Assembly: GCA_030145325.1 (NCBI GenBank)
Contig: JAQYVW010000025.1
Location: forward strand, 1-40,098
DNA: 40,098 bases
DNA from: Desulfurivibrionaceae bacterium
GTDB lineage: Bacteria; Desulfobacterota; Desulfobulbia; Desulfobulbales; UBA5123
Direction: 5' to 3'
Both the position numbers and the translations under genes were made by a program. Positions 14,690 to 23,456 of the stretch are shown piece by piece. Under the pieces are notes generated by a model, which saw only the letters and a list, made by a program, of their open reading frames with translations, had not been told where the DNA came from and made no database searches. Within the stretch, counting starts at the first letter, position 1. Every line of letters starts with the position of its first letter.

Positions 14690-17236
14690 TTGGATCTATC
14701 AAAAAATCAGGATACCGAGAACGTGAATCAGCGCAGCTTTGAGAAGAGTACTCCCCCAGACAATCTAACCAATCTCCCCCCCTTGGGCATGGATGCCGAC
14801 GACTTAGCCGAAAATTTCCGGCGCTACTATACCTACCACCTGGGCCGAGATAGGAATTGTCGCTTACTGCATTACGCCTTCAGTGCCTTGGCTCTGGTGC
14901 AGAAAGAGCGGTTGATGGAACGATGGCGCAAGACTCGCTGCACCTATAAAGAACAGGATTCTCGGCGGGTTCATTACCTCTCCATGGAATATTTGATGGG
15001 CCGGGCCTTAAGTAATGTCATGCTTAACTTGGGCACCGAGGAAGAAACCATTCTGGCCCTGCATAAATTAGGGATGGATTTGGAGGAACTGGAATCGGCC
15101 GAACAGGATGCCGGGTTGGGCAACGGCGGATTGGGTCGTCTGGCCGCCTGTTTCCTTGATAGTTGCGCCACCCTGCAACTGCCGGTGATCGGCTATGGCA
15201 TCCGCTATGAGTACGGAATGTTCCGCCAGGCCATCAAGGCTGGTAAACAAGTGGAAGAACCAGATCATTGGCTGGAGACTGGTAATCCCTGGGAACTTGA
15301 GCGGCCGGAGTACAAACAACGCATTCAGTATGGTGGCCGCAGTGAAGAATATACCGACAGCCACGGGCAGTTGCGCCGCCGTTGGGTTGAGAGCCGGGAT
15401 GTTTTGGCCGTGCCCTTTGATATTCCCATCGCTGGTTACGAGAACGACACGGTGAATTCCTTGCGGCTTTGGAAGGCCATGGCAACCCAGGATTTTGATC
15501 TGGGCGAGTTCAATGCCGGCTTCTACCCTGAGTCGGTGGCCGCCAAGAACGCGGCAGAGCATATTACCATGGTTCTCTATCCCAACGATGCCAGCGAAAA
15601 CGGTAAGGAATTGCGCCTGAAGCAACAGTATTTCCTCGCTTCAGCCAGCCTGAAGGATGTGATCCGGCGTTGGGTTTCTATCCATGGCGACGAATTTTCC
15701 GATTTTGCGGCCAAGAACTGTTTTCAGCTCAACGATACCCACCCCGCCTTTGCGGTTCCGGAACTGATGCGTCTGCTGCTGGATGAACATGGCCTGTCAT
15801 GGCATCAGGCGTGGGAGATCACCACCAACTCCATGGCCTATACCAACCATACCCTGCTGCCCGAGGCCTTGGAAAAATGGCCGGTGCGGTTGTTTCGGCA
15901 GTGGTTGCCCCGGCTCCTGGAAATCATCTACGAGATCAACGCCAATTTTCTTTCCGAAGTGGCCGCCAAATGGCCCGGAGATGGTGACCGCCAGCAACGG
16001 ATGTCGGTGATTGAAGAAGGGGGAGACCCCCAGGTGCGGATGGCTTATCTGGCAATTATTGCCTCGTACTCCATCAACGGCGTCGCGGCCCTCCACTCGC
16101 AACTGTTGGTCAATGGGTTGTTTCGCGATTTTCATGAATTATGGCCCCAGCGGTTCAACAACAAAACCAACGGTGTTACCCAGAGAAGATGGCTTGCGGC
16201 CTGCAACCCAGGGTTGCGGGAGCTGCTCAATGCCACCATTGGCCGTGGTTGGTGTACAGAGCTGGAGCAACTTAAAAAACTGGTTTCCCATGCCGATGAT
16301 CCATCTTTTCAGGAGCAGTGGCGTCTGGTGAAGCACCACAACAAGGAACGGTTAGCTGCTCTGGTTAAAGCCGATTGCGGGGTCATCTTTGATCCCAAGG
16401 CCCTGTTCGAGGTTCAGGTCAAGCGGATTCATGAGTACAAACGGCAACTACTCAGCGCCCTCCATGTTATTCATCTCTACGCCCGGATCAAACAGGGGGA
16501 CACCGCAGACTGGCAGCCGCGTTGCATCCTCTTTGGCGGCAAGGCGGCGCCGGGCTATGTAATGGCCAAGCAGATCATCAAGCTGATTTGTAATATTGCC
16601 GAGGTGGTCAACAATGACTCCGAGGTTGGCGATAAGCTCAAGATTGCCTTCTTGCCGGATTACCGGGTCTCGGTGATGGAGGTGATCTGTCCTGCCGCCG
16701 ATCTGTCCGTACAGATCTCAACCGCAGGCAAGGAGGCTTCGGGGACCGGCAATATGAAATTCATGATGAATGGCGCTCTGACCATCGGCACCTTGGATGG
16801 GGCCAATATTGAGATCCTCGAAGAGGTGGGCGCAGAAAATTTCTTCCTGTTTGGCTTGAACGCGCATCAGGTTGCGGAACAGCGATCCGGCTACGATCCG
16901 CGCGCGCTGGTGGAACAGAACCCGGATCTGGCGCGGGTGATGCAGTTATTGCAATCGGGCCATTTCAATCAATTCGAACCAGGGATCTTCGCTGCCATTA
17001 TCGACTCAATCCTGAACCCCCATGACCCATGGCTGGTGGCTGCGGATTTCCAAACCTTTGTCGAGGCGCAAAAACAGGTAGCGGATGAGTATCAGGATCA
17101 GCAGAAATGGGCCAAGAAAAGTATCCTTAATGTGGCCCATAGCGGCAAATTCTCCAGTGACCGAACTATCCGGCAATACAACGAAGAGATCTGGAAGGCG
17201 ATCCCCACCACGCCCATGACTCCAGGGAGTGTTTGA
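14690..17236 (+). CDS. glgP: Glycogen/starch phosphorylase
   Basis: Glycogen phosphorylase releases glucose-1-phosphate from alpha-1,4-glucans using phosphate and pyridoxal phosphate. The 848 residues match the family length. Visible marks are VHYLSMEYLMGRAL, EQDAGLGNGGLGRLAACF, FQLNDTHPA, VKRIHEYKRQLL and the cofactor-lysine motif EASGTGNMKF at about residue 690. The start is uncertain: the longest frame opens with TTG at 14690 without a clear ribosome binding site, and an ATG at about 14789 (MDADDLAENFRR) would still keep the conserved core. It stands alone on the plus strand, with a hairpin before it and convergent minus-strand genes after it. Confidence 0.95.
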   Translation: MDLSKNQDTENVNQRSFEKSTPPDNLTNLPPLGMDADDLAENFRRYYTYHLGRDRNCRLLHYAFSALALVQKERLMERWRKTRCTYKEQDSRRVHYLSMEYLMGRALSNVMLNLGTEEETILALHKLGMDLEELESAEQDAGLGNGGLGRLAACFLDSCATLQLPVIGYGIRYEYGMFRQAIKAGKQVEEPDHWLETGNPWELERPEYKQRIQYGGRSEEYTDSHGQLRRRWVESRDVLAVPFDIPIAGYENDTVNSLRLWKAMATQDFDLGEFNAGFYPESVAAKNAAEHITMVLYPNDASENGKELRLKQQYFLASASLKDVIRRWVSIHGDEFSDFAAKNCFQLNDTHPAFAVPELMRLLLDEHGLSWHQAWEITTNSMAYTNHTLLPEALEKWPVRLFRQWLPRLLEIIYEINANFLSEVAAKWPGDGDRQQRMSVIEEGGDPQVRMAYLAIIASYSINGVAALHSQLLVNGLFRDFHELWPQRFNNKTNGVTQRRWLAACNPGLRELLNATIGRGWCTELEQLKKLVSHADDPSFQEQWRLVKHHNKERLAALVKADCGVIFDPKALFEVQVKRIHEYKRQLLSALHVIHLYARIKQGDTADWQPRCILFGGKAAPGYVMAKQIIKLICNIAEVVNNDSEVGDKLKIAFLPDYRVSVMEVICPAADLSVQISTAGKEASGTGNMKFMMNGALTIGTLDGANIEILEEVGAENFFLFGLNAHQVAEQRSGYDPRALVEQNPDLARVMQLLQSGHFNQFEPGIFAAIIDSILNPHDPWLVAADFQTFVEAQKQVADEYQDQQKWAKKSILNVAHSGKFSSDRTIRQYNEEIWKAIPTTPMTPGSV

Positions 17237-17414
17237 TTGATACCGACGGAGAGGTTGGCAGTAGTTCTGCTTGGTGGGGATCGGACTACGCTAAGCAATT
17301 GAAAAAAAGAAGATCAATGGGGAAAGGTCTTTGGGCGGGGTGTCTTGATAGTTTTAAGCCGAAAAAGGCAACGATAAAATCTCTAAGGTGCAACCTAATG
17401 ATCGGGAGGGGGCA

Positions 17415-17591
17415 TCACCGGGGGGATTTTTGCTTGATGGCCGTGAACGATGTTTTTTGCTGGGTAAGCTCCGTGTGTCGAGGTGGTTCTTTGTCGTTGG
17501 CAAGCACCGCCAATTCCTCGGCACTTACCCCTTGGTCGCGGGGTGGTTTCTCTGCTTGATTGTTGAGCCGCAGCTTGCTTATCTTGCCCAT
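17415..17591 (-). CDS. Possible small downstream ORF (58 aa), unknown
   Basis: A minus-strand ORF begins at an ATG inside the last codons of the ExeA-like gene (13-base overlap) and runs MGKISKLRLNNQAEKPPRDQ to KQKSPR. It is basic and hydrophilic, with a helical stretch SAEELAVLANDK. It would be the fourth gene of an operon whose other junctions are also overlaps. No ribosome binding site is clear and I recognise no family. It may be real or chance. The remaining bases between glgP and this ORF (17237-17414) show nothing I can name. Confidence 0.3.
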   Translation of the reverse strand: MGKISKLRLNNQAEKPPRDQGVSAEELAVLANDKEPPRHTELTQQKTSFTAIKQKSPR

Positions 17592-18424
17592 GTTACGGCC
17601 TGTTTTTCGGCGACGGTGCGGATGAGAGCCGGGGTGATGGTTGGGTGGGCGGCGGTGAGCGACTCCATTACCGAATTGTAGAGGAGACGGTTAATCTCGC
17701 GCGGGATACCCTGGCTCAGTTGGTGAATCGTGGCGTAGATGTTGGCGGGGAGGAGGTCGGCGCTGCCGCCGCATTTAAGGAGTCGGTACTTGATATATTG
17801 CTCGGTTTCTTGCTGGGACATGGGGTTAAGTTCGATCATAAAGGTGATTCGGCCCCGCAGGGCAGCGTAGCTGGGCGCGGCCAGGCGACGGCGCAGGGCC
17901 GGTTCGGCAATCAGCAGGACGGTGATCAGTTTCTCCCGTTCCGTTTCCAGATTGGCCAGGGTGCGGAGGAGGTGGAGTCCGTCAGCTTTGAGGAAATGGG
18001 CTTCGTCGATTACCACCACCAACCGTTTTCCCTGGTTGTGGAAGGCGATGGCCTTGGCCTGGAGCTGAGCCAACCGTTGCTGGGTAAAACGGGCGGCTTT
18101 TTCTTCCCCCAGTTCATTTAAGATCGCCTCCAGCAACACCCCCTTACCCATCCCAGGATAGGCAAAGATCAGGGCGGTTTCGTGATCACTACGATCAAGG
18201 TCGCGGAGGGAGATCTGCGAGACAAAGGTTTTACCCGAGCCGGAAACGCCGTTTAAGAGGATCAGGGCATGGCCGTCGGCGATGCCTAAGCGCAATTTGA
18301 TCAGCGCTTCCTCGTGCTGGCGGGTGCGGAAGAAGAGATTGCTGTCCAGTGAATCGCGAAAGGGGTTCTGGCGGAGGCCAAAGCTCTCTTGCCAGCTGAA
18401 GAGCGGGGTGGCGGCATGGCTCAT
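17579..18424 (-). CDS. ExeA/GspA-like AAA ATPase
   Basis: The 281 residues open with FSWQESFGLRQNPFRDS, the typical start of ExeA-family ATPases, followed by Walker A GVSGSGKT at 59-66, Walker B LVVVIDEAHFL at about 135 and the sensor-like GIPREINRLL. ExeA proteins work with secretion or cell-wall-linked assemblies, and relatives serve as transposition targeting ATPases. No periplasmic peptidoglycan-binding part is present: the protein is short and should be cytoplasmic. Its ATG overlaps the stop of the MinD-like gene as ATGA, so the two are translationally coupled. The pairing suggests a role in placing or building a polar or envelope machine, which is inference. Confidence 0.85.
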   Translation of the reverse strand: MSHAATPLFSWQESFGLRQNPFRDSLDSNLFFRTRQHEEALIKLRLGIADGHALILLNGVSGSGKTFVSQISLRDLDRSDHETALIFAYPGMGKGVLLEAILNELGEEKAARFTQQRLAQLQAKAIAFHNQGKRLVVVIDEAHFLKADGLHLLRTLANLETEREKLITVLLIAEPALRRRLAAPSYAALRGRITFMIELNPMSQQETEQYIKYRLLKCGGSADLLPANIYATIHQLSQGIPREINRLLYNSVMESLTAAHPTITPALIRTVAEKQAVTWAR

Positions 18425-19458
18425 GATTGGTCCCCTTTTTGCAGCATTTTTTTGTAGCGACCGAAGGCGGAACTGATCCGCAGTTCGCTCATCTCGTCCT
18501 GGAGCAGGGCCACGGCAAGGTTATGGGTGTGTTTGCTGACCCGGGCCTGGGGCCGGAAGACCGAGTAAGGGGTGCGGCGGGCAGTGGCTGCGCCCACCGT
18601 GGCATCCTTAAGGATGTAGCCGATATTTTTGACCTCACGGCTTAGAAAACGATTGGCGCAATCGCTGAACCGCAAGGCCACGTTGGCTGCCTGTTGTAGG
18701 GTGTCAGCCATGTTGACCACCGAGTAGATTGGGCGTTGGTCATGGTCGTTTTCCTGATCCAGTCCTTTCAGTAAACCGTAGGCGTCGGCCAGGGAGGTGA
18801 TGTCCGGGGTGAGGACGAAGATGACTTCATCGGCCGCTTTAAGAAAGTCCCGCACTTCGCGGCCCATGCCCGCGCCGGTGTCCACAATCATCACGTCGGC
18901 CAGTCGCTCTACCTCGCCCAAGGCCTTGATCATCTTTTGCCGACTGGCGTGGTCGCTGTCAGCCATGGCGATGATGCCGCTGCCACCGGTGATGATGCCG
19001 ATTCCTTCCGGGCCGTCAGCGATTAGTTGGGCTGGGGTTGCGTCGGCGGCCAGCATTTCCATCATCCCCGGGCGAGGATCAAGGCCTGCCAGGAGGTGGA
19101 TATTGGCCATCCCCAGATCACCGTCCACCACCACGCACATCTTTCCCAACCGCTGGATGGCGATGGCGAGATTGAGGGCGAGGTTGGTTTTGCCCACTCC
19201 CCCCTTGCCGGAAGTGACGGCGATAACTCGTCCGTAACGGGGGGAAGGAGGGGGCTGGCTTTCAGTGCGGCGAAGATGGATAGCCTGAAAGGCTGTCACC
19301 GCTTCGGCGGGGAACAACAGCGCCTCGCCGCGTAGAACCTTTACCGGTAGTTGCTCAGGGTATTCTGATTCGTAGAAACGGAGCAGGCTTTCCTCAAGAC
19401 CGGTGCGGGCGGCGATATCAGCAATGGTCAGCAGAGATTTGGCGTTGGCCGTGTTCAT
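18421..19458 (-). CDS. MerR-type HTH / MinD-FlhG-like ParA ATPase
   Basis: The N-terminal 65 residues look like a MerR-type helix-turn-helix (LLTIADIAARTGLEESLLRF). A linker leads to a ParA/MinD ATPase with the deviant Walker A SGKGGVGKT at 83-91, VVDGDLGMANIHLL (Walker A') and VMIVDTGAGMG (Walker B). Such ATPases position flagella, pili or chemotaxis arrays, and FlhG is the nearest named relative by motif. The added DNA-binding-like start is unusual for FlhG. The start overlaps the stop of the HDOD-kinase gene and its own stop overlaps the ExeA-like start, both as 4-base overlaps. No flagellar genes are visible nearby, so I do not give the name flhG. Confidence 0.85.
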   Translation of the reverse strand: MNTANAKSLLTIADIAARTGLEESLLRFYESEYPEQLPVKVLRGEALLFPAEAVTAFQAIHLRRTESQPPPSPRYGRVIAVTSGKGGVGKTNLALNLAIAIQRLGKMCVVVDGDLGMANIHLLAGLDPRPGMMEMLAADATPAQLIADGPEGIGIITGGSGIIAMADSDHASRQKMIKALGEVERLADVMIVDTGAGMGREVRDFLKAADEVIFVLTPDITSLADAYGLLKGLDQENDHDQRPIYSVVNMADTLQQAANVALRFSDCANRFLSREVKNIGYILKDATVGAATARRTPYSVFRPQARVSKHTHNLAVALLQDEMSELRISSAFGRYKKMLQKGDQS

Positions 19459-22208
19459 TTCTTCTTCCGTGGGTTGTTCTTTTTCTGCGCTTCCTTAAGG
19501 CCACGTTTGACGGTTTCCAGAACGGTTTCCAGGCGAAAAGGTTTCTTGAGGCAGGCGTAAGCCCCCAGCTTAACCGTGTTCTTGATCTCTTCCTTGGAGG
19601 CCAGGGCGGTGATGATCAAAACCTGCAGATCCGGGTATTCCTCCCTGATGAACTGTAATACCTCCAGACCATCCTTGCGGGGCATTCTGATATCGAGGAT
19701 GGCAAGCTGGTAGGTTTTTTCTTTGAGCCGTTTGATCGCTTCGATGCCGTCGAAGGCGCCATCTGCCTCGTATCCTTCCATGCGCATGCTGTCCAAGAGC
19801 ATTTCGTTGATCGCATGTTCGTCGTCCACCACCAGAATGCGAGGTTTTTCCGCTTTTGGGGCCACGGCGGTTTTTTCTTGCTCAAGATTTTCCCGCATCG
19901 CCCGTAACTGGTTGGATTTGTCCTGAGGAAGGGCAATGGTGAAGGTGGTTCCCTCCCCCTCCTTACTGGTGACCCGCATCACGCCGCCGTTATGTTCGAT
20001 GATGGAGTTGCAGACCGCAAGGCCTAAGCCGGTGCCTTCGCCCTCTTTTTTGGTGGTAAAGAAGGGGTCGAAGATCTTGCCCAGATTTTTCTGGCTGATG
20101 CCGCTGCCGTTATCGTTGATATGCACCTCCACCATTCCATCCGTTGCTTGATCAGTGAGGGTGATAGTACCGCCCTTCGGCATGGCGTGGTTGGCGTTGA
20201 TCAAGAGATTCATGAAGACCTGCTCGATCTGCAATGAATCAACCATCACCTCAACCATGTTCTCTTGCAAGCGGTTGTCGATCTTGATTTTGGTCATGGA
20301 GACCCGGTCACCGAGGACTTTGAGAACCCGCTCCATGATCACGCTTACCCGGTCAGCGATGAGTTTCGGTTGGGTGGGGCGGGCAAAGCTCATTAGATCC
20401 TGGACGATCTTGGCGATTCGTTCTTCCTGATCGCTGATTACTCGCAATCGTTCCTTGATGGAGTCTTCTTGATCCTCGCCGAGAAGACGTTGGAGGATCT
20501 GCACATTGAGTGAAATGATGGTCAGCGGGTTGTTGATTTCGTGGGCTGCGCCAGCGGCAAGTCTGCCAACGGTGGCCAAGCGGTGAGAATGGAAGAGCAA
20601 ACGCTGGCTTTCTTCCATGCGCCTGGCGGCGCGGGCGATATCATCGCTTTGGCGGATTAGATCCGCTTCCAGTAAAAGTCGTTCCAGGCCGTTGCCGGCG
20701 CTTAAGGTCAGGGTCTCAAAGTTTTTCAGTAGTTCCTGGTGGGGACGTTCGTCGTTGTCGTTGACATCGCCGAAATCAACCAGGAGTTGACCCAGCACCG
20801 GCAGTTTCCGGAAATGGGAGTGGGGGCCGGGGGAAAAAAAGGTGGCGAGAAACTCGCCGTCGGAGATCATGTCGATAACCTCTGTTTCCAGATCGTTATC
20901 CTTGCCCGGATCAATAATCCGTCGACTGAGCCTCTTTACTGCCTCCGCTTCGATAACATCGGTTTTCTTACCTTTGCCGTAACGTTTCAGCCGTTCCGGG
21001 TCTGTGGGTATTTGCAGGAGAAGAAAGGCCTCGCCGTCATACAACTGGCCGCTGTAAAAATTGTTGCTGGTGTCGCGAATCATGCACAGGCAGCGCCGTT
21101 TGCCAAAGGCTTGGTGGATGGCGGCGATGACGGTGGCGGCGGCATCGGCCAGGGGTAAACCCGGTCTCAGTTGCCGACACAGGGCTCCGGCAGCTTGCAG
21201 AACCCGATTGCTTTCGCCCAAGATACGATTGTCGTGATCCAGGCGGATGCTTAAATCGCCCAGGCGGCGATTGGCTGAGCCGATTAGTTTGTGGTATTCC
21301 TCTTCGTCCCAGAAGCCCAAGATATTGCCCACCTCGCGGCTGCGTTCTATCACCCCGTCCATCAACGAGTCGATGTCACTGGTGGTAAGATGGTGTTGGA
21401 GCATCATGGTTTCCAGGGCGAAATGGGTCTGTTGGTGACTGTGGGTGCCGGAGGAGAGGAAATAGCTGGAGCCGATACTGTGGGTGGTGCAGAGGAGGTC
21501 AGCAAAACGGATCAGTTTGGGGAGATTGTCCATCTCCGGCAGGATGGTTTCAAAAACCGGCTGATGGTGCTGCCACATTACCTTGGCGAAGATTTCCGGG
21601 AAGTTCCATTTCTCGGCTAATAAACGGCCCGTTTCGATATGATCGGTGCCCAGGATCTGCTGTTCGATGTCCAGGGGGGTGGCTCCCGTGGTGCTGTATG
21701 AGCCTTGCCGTTCCAGTTCCCGGCGTAGTTCAGCATATTCTTCAGGGAATTGGATATAGGCGACCAGTTGCCCCATGTCATGGAGGAGGCCGGCGATATA
21801 CGCTTCTTCCGGGACAGGAAAGCCCAAGCGCTTTGCCAGCTCTTCGGCGGTGACCGCCACCCCGATGGAGTGGAGCCAGAAGTTGAGCAGGCTCTGCCGA
21901 TCCCGACTTAATTGTTCGGCAAAGCAGTCGAAAACCGAGGCGGAAAGGATAATGCTGCGCACCGCATTGAGGCCCATGATAGATACCGCTTGGCGGATGG
22001 AAGCGGCCGGACGTCGGGCGCCGATATAGGCGGAGTTGGCGTAGTGGAAGATGCGGCTGGTGAGAACCTGATCGTTCTTAAGTAGATCGGCGATGGAATC
22101 AAAATTGGCATCCTCTCCTTCCAAGAGCCGGATGGCTTCCATGGCCACGGCAGGAAGGGTGGGAAGTTTGTTGACATCAAGAACCGGGTTCACGCTGTTG
22201 TCTAACAT
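19455..22208 (-). CDS. HDOD domain - histidine kinase - receiver hybrid sensor protein
   Basis: From the ATG at 22208 the protein has 917 residues. It starts with an HDOD signalling domain (NKLPTLPAVAMEAIRLLEG), then a poorly recognised middle region of about 250 residues that may be GAF-like, a HisKA box AAGAAHEINNPL, N box NLLINANHAM, G boxes DNGSGISQKNLGKIF and GTGLGLAVC, and a C-terminal receiver (ILVVDDEHAINEML, LDIRMPRKDG). The kinase phosphorylates its His and can pass the phosphate to its own receiver. No transmembrane segment is seen, so it senses cytoplasmic signals. I chose ATG 22208 because GAGGT precedes it; the longer frame needs a TTG at 22292. It is the first gene of a three-gene operon. 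Confidence 0.88.
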   Translation of the reverse strand: MLDNSVNPVLDVNKLPTLPAVAMEAIRLLEGEDANFDSIADLLKNDQVLTSRIFHYANSAYIGARRPAASIRQAVSIMGLNAVRSIILSASVFDCFAEQLSRDRQSLLNFWLHSIGVAVTAEELAKRLGFPVPEEAYIAGLLHDMGQLVAYIQFPEEYAELRRELERQGSYSTTGATPLDIEQQILGTDHIETGRLLAEKWNFPEIFAKVMWQHHQPVFETILPEMDNLPKLIRFADLLCTTHSIGSSYFLSSGTHSHQQTHFALETMMLQHHLTTSDIDSLMDGVIERSREVGNILGFWDEEEYHKLIGSANRRLGDLSIRLDHDNRILGESNRVLQAAGALCRQLRPGLPLADAAATVIAAIHQAFGKRRCLCMIRDTSNNFYSGQLYDGEAFLLLQIPTDPERLKRYGKGKKTDVIEAEAVKRLSRRIIDPGKDNDLETEVIDMISDGEFLATFFSPGPHSHFRKLPVLGQLLVDFGDVNDNDERPHQELLKNFETLTLSAGNGLERLLLEADLIRQSDDIARAARRMEESQRLLFHSHRLATVGRLAAGAAHEINNPLTIISLNVQILQRLLGEDQEDSIKERLRVISDQEERIAKIVQDLMSFARPTQPKLIADRVSVIMERVLKVLGDRVSMTKIKIDNRLQENMVEVMVDSLQIEQVFMNLLINANHAMPKGGTITLTDQATDGMVEVHINDNGSGISQKNLGKIFDPFFTTKKEGEGTGLGLAVCNSIIEHNGGVMRVTSKEGEGTTFTIALPQDKSNQLRAMRENLEQEKTAVAPKAEKPRILVVDDEHAINEMLLDSMRMEGYEADGAFDGIEAIKRLKEKTYQLAILDIRMPRKDGLEVLQFIREEYPDLQVLIITALASKEEIKNTVKLGAYACLKKPFRLETVLETVKRGLKEAQKKNNPRKKK

Positions 22209-22334
22209 GCCGACCTCGCAGGGGTTGGATGTTGTGCGAAAGAAACCGTATTGAACGCGATCATCTCCCGCGGTTCGGATTAATCCTGGCAACGGTCGTT
22301 GGTATGCGAAAATGTCTAAAATAAGGAGATTTTG

Positions 22335-22349
22335 CTAAATATTATTTAG
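22335..22349. promoter_or_regulatory. Small palindrome upstream of the HDOD-kinase operon
   Basis: CTAAAT-ATT-ATTTAG is a perfect inverted repeat in the AT-rich region upstream of the operon start. It could be an operator or a chance feature of AT-rich DNA. Confidence 0.25.
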
Positions 22350-22441
22350 AAATGCTTAAACAGTTCACGTGCTTTTGTCAATGGATAAAACGAAATAAAA
22401 CAATAGGTTGATTGGGGAAAAGGAGAGGCGGTGTTCCGTTG

Positions 22442-23269
22442 TTATGAAATGGGCAAGGCCGGGTCGCGAGACCATTCGTTCCAGGAGCCGAAATATACCC
22501 GCAAATGTTGAAAGCCGGCCAGTTGCAGAGCAACGTAGGTGTGGGCGGCTCTGGCCCCTTTAAAGCAGTAGATGATGATGTCGTCGTTCGGGGCGATGTG
22601 GTGTTCAGCGCCCAGCGCCCGTATGGCCGCTGGGGATTTGAAGGCTGGGCAGTTGGCATTGTCCATGAAGCGGTACCATTCGATCCATCTAGCTCCGGGA
22701 ATCTTTCCTTTCCGAGGAGCGAAATCGATGCCGTAGGGGGATGAACTGTAACCGCGCCATTCCGGTTCGTCGCGATTGTCGAGAAGGACGACGGAGGGAG
22801 AGTTGATGGCGGCAAGCACATCCTCGGTGACTGCGATCATGGTGGGATCCGGGGTGGCAACAAATTTGCCGGTGGTCTGGGGGGGAGCTGTCTTAGCGAT
22901 GGGTAGTCCCGCCTCTTGCCAGTTGTCGAATCCTCCGGCCAGAACTCCGGCCAAGGGGTGCCCCAGATAGGAGAGCAGCCAGTATCCCCGGCAGGCTCCA
23001 CCGTACTGGCTGGTAAGGTGATCCTCGTAAAAGATGGTGGGGCGGTCTATGCAAACCCCGGCATTTGCAAAAAAATTGGCAAAGGTTGCGGCCATCTCGG
23101 CAAGGGTTAGCTGTCTGCTGTCGGCAAGAAGGTAGTTGAAAACCTCAGGGATGTTCACCGCCCCGGGGATATGTCCTTGCTGGTAGGATTCAGGGGAACG
23201 GATATCAATGATGGTGGTGTCGGTGAGGTTAAGCAGGTCTTGGCAAGTATAGAGTATTTTTTTGTTCAT
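22442..23269 (-). CDS. Two-domain rhodanese (thiosulfate/3-mercaptopyruvate sulfurtransferase type)
   Basis: The 275 residues form tandem rhodanese domains. The first (about 8-125) has IDIRSPESYQQGHIPGAVNI but no catalytic cysteine loop, as is normal for the inactive half. The second (about 145-275) has LLDNRDEPEW and the loop YCFKGARA with catalytic Cys235. These enzymes move sulfane sulfur from thiosulfate or 3-mercaptopyruvate to acceptors such as cyanide or thiols. There is no signal peptide, so it is cytoplasmic. The CFKGAR loop is not the usual CG[S/T]GVT of MST or CRKGVT of bovine rhodanese, so the donor cannot be assigned. It is transcribed on its own, divergently from the REC-CheW fusion. 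Confidence 0.87.
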   Translation of the reverse strand: MNKKILYTCQDLLNLTDTTIIDIRSPESYQQGHIPGAVNIPEVFNYLLADSRQLTLAEMAATFANFFANAGVCIDRPTIFYEDHLTSQYGGACRGYWLLSYLGHPLAGVLAGGFDNWQEAGLPIAKTAPPQTTGKFVATPDPTMIAVTEDVLAAINSPSVVLLDNRDEPEWRGYSSSPYGIDFAPRKGKIPGARWIEWYRFMDNANCPAFKSPAAIRALGAEHHIAPNDDIIIYCFKGARAAHTYVALQLAGFQHLRVYFGSWNEWSRDPALPIS

Positions 23270-23308
23270 TGAGGGGTGATGGTAGTCTTTGTATTTGTGT
23301 TAATGGTC

Positions 23309-23329
23309 ATTTATCGTATATGGATAAAT
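23309..23329. promoter_or_regulatory. Inverted repeat in a divergent promoter region
   Basis: ATTTATC-N7-GATAAAT lies in the 187-bp gap between the divergent rhodanese and REC-CheW genes. Perfect 7-bp arms at this position could be an operator for either gene. Confidence 0.35.
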
Positions 23330-23456
23330 ATCATTGATTGCCAAGATCAGTTCAAATATCCTAAACTGGTTTGGTCGGTGAAATTAATCGAGTGTGATAT
23401 ACCCTTTTAAAGGAAGATAACAAGCTTCACTTTATAAGAGTGAGGGGGAATTTGCA

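Noticed and set aside
22209-22292. TTG start adding 28 residues to the HDOD-kinase protein
   Set aside because: The ATG at 22208 has GAGGT before it and begins just ahead of the conserved HDOD start; the added part looks non-coding.
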